This document shows, one piece after another, positions 1 through 9,083 of a stretch of 64,000 bases of DNA. The stretch spans positions 365,669 through 429,668 of the forward strand of contig NZ_LGDY01000001.1 of assembly GCF_001279525.1 (NCBI RefSeq), written 5' to 3'. The notes below the pieces were generated by a model. That model did not search any database, was not told the origin of the DNA, and saw only the letters and a list, made by a program, of their open reading frames with translations. The first letter of the stretch is position 1. Each line of letters begins with the position of its first letter. A program made the position numbers and the translations under genes. The stretch comes from Nocardia sp. NRRL S-836. GTDB taxonomy: Bacteria; Actinomycetota; Actinomycetes; Mycobacteriales; Pseudonocardiaceae.

Positions 1-82
1 GCGCGGCGGTGCGGAGATGGCGAACCTCGTCGTGCAGGGCGTCCGGGAGCTGAACCTGCCGCTGACCGGCTACCTGCGCTGA
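1..82 (+). CDS. C-terminal end of an SGNH-type esterase, possibly rhamnogalacturonan acetylesterase (partial)
   Basis: Only the last 26 codons are inside the window, ending at TGA 80-82. The readable tail has the form GGAEMANLVVQGVRELNLPL followed by TGYLR. This matches the closing helix of rhamnogalacturonan acetylesterases of the SGNH hydrolase family, where a GA..MA.LV..GIR.LGLPLA.YL pattern follows the catalytic DxxH block. The catalytic residues lie upstream of the window. The neighbouring pectin-lyase genes fit a deacetylating role on rhamnogalacturonan I, but so short a tail cannot prove the family. Confidence 0.4.
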   Translation, partial: RGGAEMANLVVQGVRELNLPLTGYLR

Positions 83-158
83 CCTTCCGGCCCGCCTCGC
101 CGCGGCCGACTCTCCCGCCGCCGCTTCGCACACCTCCCCACCCCTGCAAGGAGTCATC

Positions 159-1049
159 GTGTCGATGCAACGACGTACCTTCCTGAGGCTGAGCACGGTC
201 GCAGCGGCGACCGCGGGTAGCGCGACCCTGCTCGGCTCCAGCCCGGCCGGTGCCGTTCCCGCCGCGCCCCTGGGAACCGCGCCGGCCACGCCGTTCGCCG
301 TCGGTGTGCGCCAGTACAGCTGGACGCGCGGCAGCCGCCGGATCACCACCTACGTCTACTACCCCGCCACCGGCACGGCCGGTGGCAATCCCGTGACGAA
401 CGCCCCTGCCGCCGCCGGGGTCTTCCCCGTCTACAACTTCACCCACGGCTTCGGCAGCAGTCCGCAGAACTCCCTGTTCATCATCCGGGCCCTGGCCTCG
501 GCGGGCTTCGTCGTTCCGGCCCCGCACTTCAACCACAGCTTCGACGACGTCAACAACGGCAACACCTCCAAGGACGTCTCGCAGGTCCTCACCGACACCC
601 TCGCCCTCAACGCGAGCGGACCGCTGGCCGGGCACATCAACACCGGCATCGGGGTCGGCGTCTCCGGCCACTCCCTGGGCGGCATGGTCACCCACGGCCT
701 GCTGACCCGCTGGCCCGACAGCCGGATCATCTCCGCCAACCCGCAGTCCTGCGTGGACGTGGGCGACCCGGCCGGTTCGGTCACCGCCAAGGTCCTGTTC
801 GTCCACGGCGACAAGGACTCGACCACGTCTTACTCCTCCGCCCGGCAGGCGTACGCGGAGCTGCGGTGGCCCAAGGCCTTCCTCACCTTCGTCGGCGGCA
901 GCCACACCAGCTTCTGGAGCGACCAGCGCTTCCCCAGGACCGTCGTCGACTGGGCCCGCTGGACCATGTACGGCGACACCGCCGCACGGGACCGCCTCCC
1001 GGCCGACGCGTCCGGCTCCAAGACCAGGTGGGAAGCCCAGCTGGGGTGA
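159..1049 (+). CDS. Tat-exported alpha/beta hydrolase (dienelactone hydrolase / cutinase-like lipase fold)
   Basis: A 296-residue secreted hydrolase. The start is GTG 159, set by AAGGAG at 148-153 five bases upstream. The N-terminus has a twin-arginine motif (QRRTFLRL) followed by an Ala-rich hydrophobic stretch, so Tat export is likely. The nucleophile elbow GHSLGG (Ser about residue 171), an acid in VHGDKD and a His in GGSHTSF complete the triad. An oxyanion-type NFTHGFG motif lies near residue 93. The overall layout resembles the chlorophyllase / PET-hydrolase-like branch of alpha/beta hydrolases. The substrate is unknown. Its position beside pectin genes suggests an ester on plant polysaccharide, but that is inference. 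A hairpin separates it from the convergent GH43 gene. Confidence 0.75.
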   Translation: MSMQRRTFLRLSTVAAATAGSATLLGSSPAGAVPAAPLGTAPATPFAVGVRQYSWTRGSRRITTYVYYPATGTAGGNPVTNAPAAAGVFPVYNFTHGFGSSPQNSLFIIRALASAGFVVPAPHFNHSFDDVNNGNTSKDVSQVLTDTLALNASGPLAGHINTGIGVGVSGHSLGGMVTHGLLTRWPDSRIISANPQSCVDVGDPAGSVTAKVLFVHGDKDSTTSYSSARQAYAELRWPKAFLTFVGGSHTSFWSDQRFPRTVVDWARWTMYGDTAARDRLPADASGSKTRWEAQLG

Positions 1050-1111
1050 CACCGGACCTGCCGGGGCTACGACGCGTCCAAGGCCCCGGCCACGTGCTCA
1101 GCTAGGCGCGA

Positions 1112-1153
1112 GCCGACCTCCACCCGGCGCCGATGGCCGTGGTGGAGGTCGGC
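1112..1153. terminator. Bidirectional hairpin terminator between convergent genes
   Basis: A perfect 13-bp inverted repeat (GCCGACCTCCACC at 1112-1124 and its complement at 1141-1153) with a 16-base loop lies between the stop of the hydrolase gene and the stop of the GH43 gene. There is no U tract, as usual for high-GC actinomycetes. Confidence 0.6.
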
Positions 1154-1183
1154 GATCACCTCGCTGACGCTGCCCTGGTCACG

Positions 1184-2983
1184 TCACGGTGAGGTCTTGA
1201 CCAGTGAGAGCTGGTCGACGACGACACCGCCCGAACCCGACGCCCGCACGGTGACGGTGGCGGCCCCGCCGGGGAGCACGACGCCGGTGAGCTCGCGCCT
1301 GGTCCAGCCGCTCGCCGACGGGATGCTCAGGGTGCGTTGGCTGCCGTCGGCGCCGGTGACGACGACCTGTCCGGCACTGCCGCGAGCGTGCAGGGCCAGG
1401 GTGTAGGTGCCCGCGGGCACCGACTCGATCCGCTGCTCCACGCCCCCGCTGTTGCTCACCTGGAGGGCGAAGCGGGACCCGTTCACACCGCCGTTGACGT
1501 TGGTGACCGCACCGCCGAGGTTCCGCCATCCCCGGACGCTGGAGACGATGACGCGGTCGGCCTGGATGTCCGGGTTGAGGATGTGGTTGTTCGCCGGTCC
1601 GGCGCGCCATTCGCCGGTCGTGACGTTGAACTGCCACTGGCTCACCGAGTGGAACTGTGGCCGCGCACCGGTCTTGGTGATCGGCACCCACTGGTTGTAC
1701 CCGATGCCGTTCCAGGCGAAGTCGGCCCAGCGGTCGCCGGCGTAGACCACCGTGTTCTGCTTGGTCCCCTTGACCGTCACGAAGAACCCGGTCTGGGTCA
1801 CGTGGCTGTAGTCCATCTCGGTGCCCGGAAGCACGTACTCGGCCGAGTAGCCGCTCTGGACGCTGCCGAACTCGTTGACGTAGTTGACGGAGCTGTTCCA
1901 GCCGTGCGGGTCCGACGCCGCGTGGTAGTACTTGCCGTCGAGCTTGAACATGGCGTTGCCCTCGCGGCCGTCGCCGCGGCGGATCTCCACGGCCGGCTCG
2001 ATCCGCAGCGAGTCGGACTCGCGGAACTTGGCCACGAAGCCGCGCGAACGCCCTTCGCGGTTGGAGAAGACCAGGTAGTCCTTGCCGTTGTCGTCGGTGA
2101 AGACGGTCTGGTCACCGGTGCCGGTCGTGGGCGAGTTGGTGATCTGCGTCTGGAAGTAGCCGTAGTCGAAGGTGTCGGTAGGCGAGTCGCCCTGCAGCAG
2201 CAGAACACCGTGTCCGCCGCGACCCGTGTGCCACATCTGCACGGCGAGCACGTACTTGCCGGTGTTCTCGTTGTAGGAGACACCGAGCCGGCCGACCCAG
2301 CCCGCACCACCCAGGTCGGCGCCGTTGCCCACGCCGGTGGACCGCGTCGCGACCCGGTTCTCGAACTTCCAGTTCACCAGGTCCTTCGACGAGTACACCG
2401 GGATCGACACGAACGAGACGTTGCCGTCGTACTTCTTCGTCGGATTGGCGCGGTAGAGCTCGGCACCGGCGTAGTGCACGCCGTACCAGTAGTAGGTGTC
2501 GCCGAACTTGAAGACTCCGCCGCCCTGCGAGTAGATGGGGTTGCCGCTGGTGTCGTTCCAGAACGTGTCGTTCGTGATGGTCTGGAACGTGCCCTCGTCC
2601 GCGGCCTTCAGCTCGGCGGCGGCGTTCATCAGCGCCGTCTTCGCGGCGGCGACCTCCGAGGTGGTGGCCGACCTGCTGCCGGCGACGCCGGCGGCGGTGG
2701 TCAGAGCCTTGGCGAAGGGGGCCCAGGAGTCGGCCGTGTACTGCGACGGAACGCGGGTCCGGTAGTCGGACACCAGGTGGTCGAGGCCGCGTTCCACCAC
2801 CGGTCCAGCGGCCGCCCCTTCGTCCAGGAGCCGCGTTCCCGCTGCCCCGGTTGTCTGCGTCCGGGCCACCGCTGGTCCCGCCACGGCGGTACTCGCACAG
2901 AGCGGTACGGCCAGTGCCAGGGACAACAACGCGGTGGCGGACAACTTCCAGTACTTCGAAGCGACCCGCGGTGCTTGCCTCAA
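1184..2983 (-). CDS. Secreted family 43 glycoside hydrolase with helical FIVAR-like and C-terminal carbohydrate-binding domains
   Basis: A secreted glycosidase of 599 residues when started at TTG 2983. I chose TTG because GGAAGG (2991-2996 on the complement) stands 7 bases upstream and the codon follows the previous stop by 4 bases. An ATG at 2998 would overlap the upstream gene and leave no ribosome site. After a signal peptide comes a helical region (about 40-125) typical of FIVAR domains, then a five-bladed GH43-type domain (about 130-460; motifs YSQGGGVFKFGDTYYWYG, GAGWVGRLGV, GNAMFKLDGKYY). A beta-sandwich follows (about 480-595), ending DQLSLVK, like CBM4/9 or CBM35 modules. It forms a two-gene operon with the beta-helix lyase. 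The exact substrate (arabinan, galactan or xylan side chains) is not resolved. Confidence 0.75.
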   Translation of the reverse strand: MRQAPRVASKYWKLSATALLSLALAVPLCASTAVAGPAVARTQTTGAAGTRLLDEGAAAGPVVERGLDHLVSDYRTRVPSQYTADSWAPFAKALTTAAGVAGSRSATTSEVAAAKTALMNAAAELKAADEGTFQTITNDTFWNDTSGNPIYSQGGGVFKFGDTYYWYGVHYAGAELYRANPTKKYDGNVSFVSIPVYSSKDLVNWKFENRVATRSTGVGNGADLGGAGWVGRLGVSYNENTGKYVLAVQMWHTGRGGHGVLLLQGDSPTDTFDYGYFQTQITNSPTTGTGDQTVFTDDNGKDYLVFSNREGRSRGFVAKFRESDSLRIEPAVEIRRGDGREGNAMFKLDGKYYHAASDPHGWNSSVNYVNEFGSVQSGYSAEYVLPGTEMDYSHVTQTGFFVTVKGTKQNTVVYAGDRWADFAWNGIGYNQWVPITKTGARPQFHSVSQWQFNVTTGEWRAGPANNHILNPDIQADRVIVSSVRGWRNLGGAVTNVNGGVNGSRFALQVSNSGGVEQRIESVPAGTYTLALHARGSAGQVVVTGADGSQRTLSIPSASGWTRRELTGVVLPGGAATVTVRASGSGGVVVDQLSLVKTSP

Positions 2984-2987
2984 AACG

Positions 2988-4325
2988 TCACCTTCCATCG
3001 CTCTCGAAGGCGCCGAGGTCCGGCGCGCTTCCGTTGTAGGGCAAGCCGACGCCGGTGCCCTTGTCGATCAACGCGCTGTTCGCGGCGAGGCGGAGGTGCG
3101 GCAGCGCGGGCAGGGTGCCGTCGGCTTGCCGGGGTGCGTCCCAGCCGGACGTCGAGACGCTGCGGAACTGCGCGTCCGACAACGGGACGCCGAGGTTCCA
3201 GGAGTTGTGCGACGCCGTCGTGCCGTCCATGTTCGCCAGCAGCGTGCCGGTGTAGGCGATGTTGTTGCGCAGGGTGCCCCGGCCGACGGACGTACCGGTC
3301 GAGTTGATGCCCCGCATGTCGAAGTCGGGGTGGTTGCCGTAGCCGGTGTTGTTGAAGTAGTCGTTGGCGACCGGGTGGTGGTTGGAGTAGAAGCCCGCGG
3401 CCTTGTTGAGGAACGCCACCGAGGAGCGGACGGTGTGCTTCACCGCCCCGGCGTCGTACTTGGCGCCGAAGCCGCCCATCTTGAAACCGGCGCCGTTGCC
3501 CGCGGACGTCGTCGTGCCTGGCACGTACCCGTTGCGCCACGCCCACGAGCTCTCGATGAGCACCGGCGAATAGGTGTGGATGAGGTCGAACCCGTCGTCG
3601 GAGTTCCACCACGCCCGGCACCCCCGGAACACGTTCGAGGGCTGTCCGGCTGGCGTGTAGTGCGACCCGAAGCCGTCACCGCTCTCACCGGCACCGTTCG
3701 AGCTGCGCGAGTCGTAGTTCTCGTGCGAGTCCGAGTTCAGCACGAGGTTGCCGCCCCCGCCGTCGATGAACAGCCCGGCGCCCATGTGGTGGTGGGTGTC
3801 TATCTGCTCGAAGACGTTGTTGTCGCCCGAGATCAAAAGCCCCCACGACTCGTGGTTGCGGTTGTTGTTCTGCGGGACACCGGTGACCTCCAGGCCCTTG
3901 AGGTGCAGGTGGCTGCCGGTCACGTCGAAGCCCTTGATGCGGCAGTCGTCCCTCATGCCGGAGAAGTCGAAGACGGGCTTCTCCCCCGGCTGGGCCCAGT
4001 ACCGGATCGGGTTGCCGGAGCTGCCGCTCTTGTTCAGGACGATCGCGGAGACCCTGGCGGTCTGGCTGGAACAGGCACCGGTCGCGCGGGTGTAGGCGTA
4101 CCGGCCGCCCCGGAAGTAAACCGTGTCACCGGCTTTGGCGGTGGTCTGCGCGCGGGCGATCGACGCCCACGGGGCGGCCTGGGTGCCCGCTGCGCCGTCG
4201 TTGCCGTTCGGGGCGACGTAGTAGACGGCTCCGGCCGCGGCTGCCGAGCCGGCGACCACCACCAGCGGACTCGCCGTGACCACCGCCAGCAGGAGGGCAC
4301 GGGTCATGAACTTCGTGGTTCTCAC
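2988..4325 (-). CDS. Secreted right-handed beta-helix protein, pectate lyase PL9-like
   Basis: A 445-residue exported protein starting at GTG 4325 with AGGTGA five bases upstream; the signal peptide ends near residue 30 (Ala-rich). The mature part opens with the YYVAPNGNDGAAGTQAAPW block common to secreted beta-helix polysaccharide lyases. Repeating coils follow with asparagine ladders and the motifs GFKMGGFG, AFLNKAAGFYSNHHP and NTGYGNH, the pattern seen in PL9 pectate and rhamnogalacturonan lyases. It likely cleaves pectin backbone outside the cell. Its stop lies 4 bases before the TTG start of the GH43 gene, so the two are probably translated together. A GH28-like or epimerase beta-helix is a less likely alternative. 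Confidence 0.7.
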   Translation of the reverse strand: MRTTKFMTRALLLAVVTASPLVVVAGSAAAAGAVYYVAPNGNDGAAGTQAAPWASIARAQTTAKAGDTVYFRGGRYAYTRATGACSSQTARVSAIVLNKSGSSGNPIRYWAQPGEKPVFDFSGMRDDCRIKGFDVTGSHLHLKGLEVTGVPQNNNRNHESWGLLISGDNNVFEQIDTHHHMGAGLFIDGGGGNLVLNSDSHENYDSRSSNGAGESGDGFGSHYTPAGQPSNVFRGCRAWWNSDDGFDLIHTYSPVLIESSWAWRNGYVPGTTTSAGNGAGFKMGGFGAKYDAGAVKHTVRSSVAFLNKAAGFYSNHHPVANDYFNNTGYGNHPDFDMRGINSTGTSVGRGTLRNNIAYTGTLLANMDGTTASHNSWNLGVPLSDAQFRSVSTSGWDAPRQADGTLPALPHLRLAANSALIDKGTGVGLPYNGSAPDLGAFESDGR

Positions 4326-4353
4326 AGCTTCACCTGCCTGGATGAGTGATGTT

Positions 4354-4378
4354 CGGCCTGAGCGGGCGGCTCAGGCCG
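4354..4378. terminator. Hairpin terminator between the PL26-side genes and the PL9-like gene
   Basis: A perfect 10-bp stem (CGGCCTGAGC at 4354-4363 with its complement at 4369-4378) and 5-base loop. On the minus strand it follows the PL26 gene and the lyase remnant, so it probably ends that transcript before the PL9/GH43 operon. Confidence 0.55.
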
Positions 4379-4384
4379 GCGCCG

Positions 4385-4513
4385 GGCGAGGAGGCCGCGG
4401 CCGAGGTTCTCCACCGGTCTGGCGGCCGCCTGCGCAACGCCGCCGGGCGCCGCCGCGTTGATCGTGGAGGCCGCCGCTGTCGCGGACAGCAGGACGGCCA
4501 CGGCTCCGGTCAG
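4385..4513 (-). pseudogene. 5' remnant of a secreted rhamnogalacturonan lyase (PL11-like)
   Basis: Directly after the PL26 stop, another minus-strand frame reads LTGAVAVLLSATAAA, a signal-peptide core, followed by AARPVENLGRGLLA. This closely resembles the first mature residues of actinomycete PL11 rhamnogalacturonan lyases (pattern R..E.L.RG.VAV). The family then continues for about 600 residues, but here the sequence breaks off and runs into the hairpin. No convincing start codon or ribosome site is present. I read it as the stub left by a deletion that removed a rhamnogalacturonan lyase gene. The identification rests on about 40 codons. Confidence 0.4.
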
Positions 4514-7226
4514 GGAAGGTGGTCCCCGACCAGCGCAAGGCACTGGATCGCGGCCAAGCCGTACTGCGCGGAGGCGTTCGTGGACACGAAGCTCGCCTCG
4601 TCCACCGGTTTGAGCACGGCGGGGCCGTCGACCCGCACCGCTGTCCAGGGTGCGTTGCGCGGGTAACCGGCGTGGCCCGTGTAGAACTCCTGCCACGCCC
4701 TGGCGGCCAACGAGGCGTTGCCGGTCTTCGCCGCGGCGTACGCGGTGAGCCGGGAATGGGCCTGCCGCAGGTTCAGGCTGCCGAACGACTGACCGGTCTC
4801 GGCCTGCTGTTCCTCGGCCGTGGCGTTGTACAGGCGGCAGTACTGCAGCCAGGCGTGGGTGAACTCCGGGATGTCGAGCAGGCCGACGAGCTCGCTGCAG
4901 ATCTCAACCAGGCCGAACACCGCGCCGAGCGCACCGACGGAGACAGCCGGTTTCGCCGGCGCGAAGGCTCCGGTGTCCAGGTCGTACAGTCCGCTGCCCT
5001 GGACGAAGCCGTTGGGCAGCGCCCCGATGCTGCGAGCGCCCGCTGACAGCTTGCGCAGCGCGACCGGGTCCCCACCACGCTCCCACTGGTGAGGAGGGCG
5101 GCGGCGACACCGCTCCAGTCGGTGCCGAGCGAGACGGACAACGCGTGCGGATCCGGTTCGTAGGGCTCGGTGCGGATCTTGCGGAGCGGGTCGAGGACGA
5201 GGAACGTCCGATCGCCGTCGACGAGGTCGCGCATCAGGTCGCCAACCCGTTCGTCGGCGGTGAGGAAGTAGTAGAACCGGCGGTACGCGGCGGTGCTGAT
5301 CCGCAGCTGCTTGGCGCTGTCCGCCCAGTGCTGCACGCCGTGCCGGGTGCCGAGGTCGCGCCACCTGCCCAGGTGGTAGACGTCCACCTCGCCGGTGTGC
5401 CGGGTCATGGCCTCGGCGAACCGGAACACGTCGGCGCGCCCGGACCGCAGGTACTGGTACCACAGCCACAGGTCCGTGGAGAGCTCGGAGTTGTCCCACG
5501 CGTACCCGCCGACGTCGTAGCGCCACACGTGCCGGTCGGGGTCGTAGGTGTGCATGATGTCGCCGTAGTTCCATAACCCGTACCAGCTGCGCTGCTCGAC
5601 CTGGCCGCGGTGGTGGTCGAAGAGGAAGTCCAGCCGGTCCTCGACCTCCCGCCGCGCCGGGGTGCCGCGGTCGACCGGGCTCCAGTCCCCGAAGACACCG
5701 GCGCTGTGCAGGCAAGCCGGTGAAGCGACGATCAACGGCGGCGTGCGGACGGCCGCGGCCAGCTGCGCGAACCGCTCGGCGGACGGCGTGGCGTCCAAGG
5801 CCCAGAACGACAGCTCGGTGGTGCGGGCGATCCCGTACGGCGTGCCGAAGCCAGGTTCGTAGTCCTCGTAGGTGATCTCCAGCCCTTCGAGCTGTTCCGG
5901 GTACGTGTCCTGGCCCATCCCGTCGTGGTAGGAGCGCAGGTCCATCGGGGTGGCGTCGGGCGACCAGAGCCACATCGTCACCTCGGCGGTCTCCCCGGCC
6001 GCGCCGCGGACGTCGAGCTGCGTGGGGTGCAGCTGCCAGAAGTCCCGCATGCCAAACGCGAACCCGCCGCTGATCCCACCGACGTAGCCGAGGCCGGACG
6101 CCCGGCGCCCGGAGTCCACCGGGATCCAGCCGTGGCCCGCACGGGTGCGCTTGCGGACGTCGAAGCAGCCCTCGGACAACTGCCGCAGGCTGTAGTCGCC
6201 CCAGGCCGGGACGTACTGCAGCCGGCCGCTCACCCGTGTGTCCCAGGTGGACAGCGGAGGTGTCGCTCGTCCGGCGATCTGCGCCTGCCGCACCGCCGCA
6301 CCGGGATCACGGCGCAGACCGGTGACGCCGCGAACGGCCTCGCCGAACACGCCGTCGCCCTCACCGGCGAAGCGCACATGGCGGTCGTGCGGTTGATCGG
6401 TCATCGGCACCTGGAAGCGGACACCGAGGCCCGAGATGAAGTCCTTGTTCGCGTCGCCGTCGAAGACGAAGGTGTGCACCATGCGGATGCCGTCGCTACC
6501 CGCGTACAGGTACAGCCGGATCGTGAACGGCAGCCACGCCCGAGGGCCGCGCTCGGCGCGGTGCGCGCCCTCGATGCGGACCACGGCGCGGACCGGGCCA
6601 CGTTGCTCGACGGTCACCGCACGGACGTCGGCGGTGAACCGTTCGGTGCGCACCACCTCGGGAGCGTCGTCCGCGGTGTTCTTGCGCAGGCAGACCAGGG
6701 TGCCGCCGGTGGCGACGGTCCGGTTTCCCCTGGAGATCGACGGAACGAGGACGCGGCCGCGGCGAGCGATCCGGCAGCGGATGACGCCGGTGTCGACCTC
6801 GACCTCCTCGCGGTTCTGGCTGATCCGCAACGGGGCGGCGGGCGCGGCCGGTTTTCCCCTGCGCAGCAGGTACTCCCGCGCCGGCGCGACCTCCGTGCCG
6901 ATCGCGTGTGCGGTCCACTTGACCGTCCCGTCCGGCCAGAAACCAGTCGGCCACGACTGCACGGGTACGGCCTGGCCCGCAGCCGTGGTGAGGGACAACT
7001 CACTGCCTTGGGACAGAGCGCCCCGCGCCCACGGCACTCCCCAGGTGGTACCGACGAGTGCCTGCGGCGCATCGCTTTCCAGCCAGTGCAGCGGAACTTC
7101 CGCGTCCGTGACCGGTGTCGGCTGACCGCTCAGCGCGGTGCCGGCTTGTGCCGGTGCTGGCAGCCCGCTTGCCGCGCCGGTCATCGCGACGCCGACCAGA
7201 AGAGTGCGGCGAGACAGTTCGGGCAT
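4510..7226 (-). pseudogene. Exo-rhamnogalacturonan lyase family protein (PL26, PcRGLX/YetA-like), frameshifted
   Basis: Starts at ATG 7226 with GGAGGG six bases upstream and a twin-arginine signal (SRRTLLVG). The first approximately 714 codons carry the RIFT-barrel N-terminus (motifs VPLHWLESDAP, GTTWGVPWARGA, WPDGTVKW) and the alpha-barrel part (WYGLWNYGDIMHTYD, YAWDNSELSTDLWLWYQY) of PL26 exo-rhamnogalacturonan lyases. Near 5086 the frame is lost: LLTS continues in the next frame as WERGGDPVALRKLSAGA and runs to the stop at 4510. The span is one base short of 906 codons, so a single-base deletion explains it. Either the gene is inactive or the base is a sequencing error. It would act outside the cell on rhamnogalacturonan I. 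Confidence 0.75.
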
Positions 7227-7252
7227 CGTTGCCCTCCACCTGAGCCGAGGTT

Positions 7253-7263
7253 AAAACGGTTAC
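7253..7263. promoter_or_regulatory. LacI-type operator copy in front of the PL26 gene
   Basis: AAAACGGTTAC lies about 27 bases before the PL26 start. The identical 11-mer occurs in inverse orientation at 7622-7632 before the lacI gene. The central CG with A/T flanks fits LacI-family operators. The 450-bp space between the two genes (7227-7678) otherwise shows no gene I can support. Confidence 0.5.
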
Positions 7264-7621
7264 TATCGCTGCGGCGAGCGAACCAAGGTTTTCTTGATCG
7301 TGTCAAGCCCGCCGTCCTTACTTTCCTTTTCAGCAATGGTTTTGGCATGCCACCGGTCGATCATGCATTCGATCCATCCGAGGTAAGCGGTTCAACTCGG
7401 ATTCGACAGTCTTCGACTGTCAGGCAGCTGTCTCCCCACCAGGGCGCGCGGGCTTGGACAGCAACGGCGTAAGGGGTGCACAAGGGCTTTCTGCTCACGG
7501 CTTCCACATCGCCGATGCGGGTGGAGCTCATCGAGTGGCATGCTCGATCGCGCTGGCACCGCAAGGCGCCCGTCGATGGCATTTCGACCTGTTCGACTCA
7601 ACTCGGGGTACAACCGGTTCG

Positions 7622-7632
7622 GTAACCGTTTT
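7622..7632. promoter_or_regulatory. LacI-type operator copy in front of the lacI gene
   Basis: GTAACCGTTTT is the exact reverse complement of the 11-mer at 7253-7263. It lies 47 bases upstream of the lacI start, which suggests autoregulation. A neighbouring half-site (CCGGTT at 7615-7620) extends the symmetry. Confidence 0.5.
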
Positions 7633-7678
7633 CTGGAACAATCCCCGGTACTGCGGTGACGGGAAGGGCCGGTGGACG

Positions 7679-8749
7679 ATGACGCGGCGGGCGAGCGAAC
7701 AGGCGAACGGCCGGCGGCGGTCCACGATCCGCGAGGTGGCGGAACGGGCCGGCGTGTCCGTGGCCACCGTGTCGCGCATCCTGAGCGGCGACTACCCGGC
7801 CGCCCCTGCCACCCGCAAGCGCGTCCTGCGCGCCGTCGAGGAACTCGACTACGTCGCCAACGCCCACGCCCGTGCGCTTGCGGGCACGTCCGCCAAGAGC
7901 ATCGCCATAGTGCTCAACTCGGTGACCTCGCCGCACTACGCGCATGTCGCGCAGGGCGTGGAGACCCAGACCGCCGCCGAAGGCCGGCTCTGCCTGATCG
8001 GCACGACCGGCGGCGACCCCGAGCGTGAGCTCGCGATGGTGAAGTTCATGCGGGAGCAGCACGCCGAGGCGGTCATCCTGGTCGGCAACGTCGTGGCCGA
8101 CGAGAGGTACCGCAAGCGCATGGGCCAGTACGCGCACGCCCTGAGCGCGATCGGTTCCCGGCTGGTGCTGTGCGGCCGCCCTCCGCTCGGCCCCGACGTA
8201 CCCGCGGTCGTCGTGGAGTACGACAACACGGGTGGCGCGTTCGCGGCGACCAGTCACCTGCTGTCCGCGGGACACGAGCGCATCCTGTGCCTCGGCACGC
8301 GTCCCGGCCACACCACGCAGGAAGGCCGGGTGGCCGGGTACCGCCGGGCGCTGGAGGCGCACCGCGTGCCGCACGACCCCGCGCTCGAGGTCGAGGGCAC
8401 GACGATGGAGTGGCACGAGGGCTATCGGATGATGAAGGAGCGGCTGGCCACCGGCCCCCTCGACTTCACCGCGGTCTTCGCCCTCAACGACCTCATCGCC
8501 GGCGGCGCCTGCCGCGCACTGGCCGAACACGGACTCCGGGTGCCCGACGACGTGTCGATGGTGGGGTTCGACGACCTGCAGTCGTCGCTCGACCTCGGCC
8601 TGACCAGCGTGCACCTGCCGCACGAGGAGATCGGGCGCACCGCCGTGCGCCTCGCGCTGGAGCACGAGGCACGCGGCGGCACACCTCCGCACGTCGTCCT
8701 CGGGACGCACCTGGTGATCCGCGACTCGGTCCGTCCCCGCGTGTCCTGA
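7679..8749 (+). CDS. LacI-family transcriptional regulator of the pectin locus
   Basis: A 356-residue regulator started at ATG 7679 (GGTGG just upstream). The N-terminal helix-turn-helix reads STIREVAERAGVSVATVSRIL (residues about 14-34), with a hinge helix VANAHARALAG. A periplasmic-binding-like sugar domain follows (about 65-356; motifs VFALNDLIAGG, VSMVGFDDL). It faces the PL26 gene across a region holding two copies of one 11-mer, so it most likely represses the pectin lyase genes and itself until an oligosaccharide binds. The ligand cannot be read from the sequence. Confidence 0.85.
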   Translation: MTRRASEQANGRRRSTIREVAERAGVSVATVSRILSGDYPAAPATRKRVLRAVEELDYVANAHARALAGTSAKSIAIVLNSVTSPHYAHVAQGVETQTAAEGRLCLIGTTGGDPERELAMVKFMREQHAEAVILVGNVVADERYRKRMGQYAHALSAIGSRLVLCGRPPLGPDVPAVVVEYDNTGGAFAATSHLLSAGHERILCLGTRPGHTTQEGRVAGYRRALEAHRVPHDPALEVEGTTMEWHEGYRMMKERLATGPLDFTAVFALNDLIAGGACRALAEHGLRVPDDVSMVGFDDLQSSLDLGLTSVHLPHEEIGRTAVRLALEHEARGGTPPHVVLGTHLVIRDSVRPRVS

Positions 8750-8770
8750 CACCCCGGGCACGGGGTCAGG
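8745..8770 (+). terminator. Hairpin terminator of the lacI gene
   Basis: An imperfect inverted repeat (CCTGACACCCC ... CGGGGTCAGG, one bulged A) overlaps the lacI stop codon and can fold into a stable stem. Confidence 0.45.
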
Positions 8771-8963
8771 CAGCGGCAGCTCCGACGTCGAGACAGTCGA
8801 TGGTGGCCGGAAGACGACACCGACTCCACCCGCGGGCACGTGCAGACCGCCGATGACACCACTTCGACATCGCGGGACAACGGGACCGTCCACACCGGAC
8901 CGCACCAGCTCGTCACAGCGGCGCTGATCGGCGTCGCGCACCACCGAACAGCATCGCCAAGTG

Positions 8964-8979
8964 ATGTTATCGCTAACAT
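8964..8979. promoter_or_regulatory. LacI-type operator ATGTTATCGCTAACAT upstream of the endo-arabinanase
   Basis: A 16-bp interrupted palindrome with six perfect base pairs on each side and a central CG-containing core. Its inner 14-mer is repeated exactly in inverse orientation at 9084-9097. It resembles TGTTAGCGCTAACA-type operators of actinobacterial pentose regulators. The 640-bp stretch 8750-9389 holds these two sites and a weaker third half match near 9125 (CGTTATCGTGCTAA). I see no gene in it. Confidence 0.6.
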
Positions 8980-9083
8980 AGCCTTCGCCGACAGCAGCGT
9001 TTCCGCCCTGGTTGATCAAGTGTTTGGGCAGTTCAGAAGTGTTTCGAAACACCTGTGGTCGAAAAATTCGACAGCACAACCAC

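Noticed and set aside
2998..2998. ATG 2998 as start of the GH43 gene
   Set aside because: It overlaps the upstream lyase gene by 11 bp and covers the GGAAGG ribosome site that serves TTG 2983.
1337..3307. A 656-codon plus-strand open frame opposite the GH43 and PL9-like genes
   Set aside because: It is an antisense shadow caused by high GC: Val/Gly/Arg-rich, no domain, and the minus-strand frames encode recognisable proteins with signal peptides and ribosome sites.
5925..7472. A 515-codon plus-strand open frame opposite the PL26 gene
   Set aside because: Low-complexity product without motifs; the opposite strand carries the conserved lyase.
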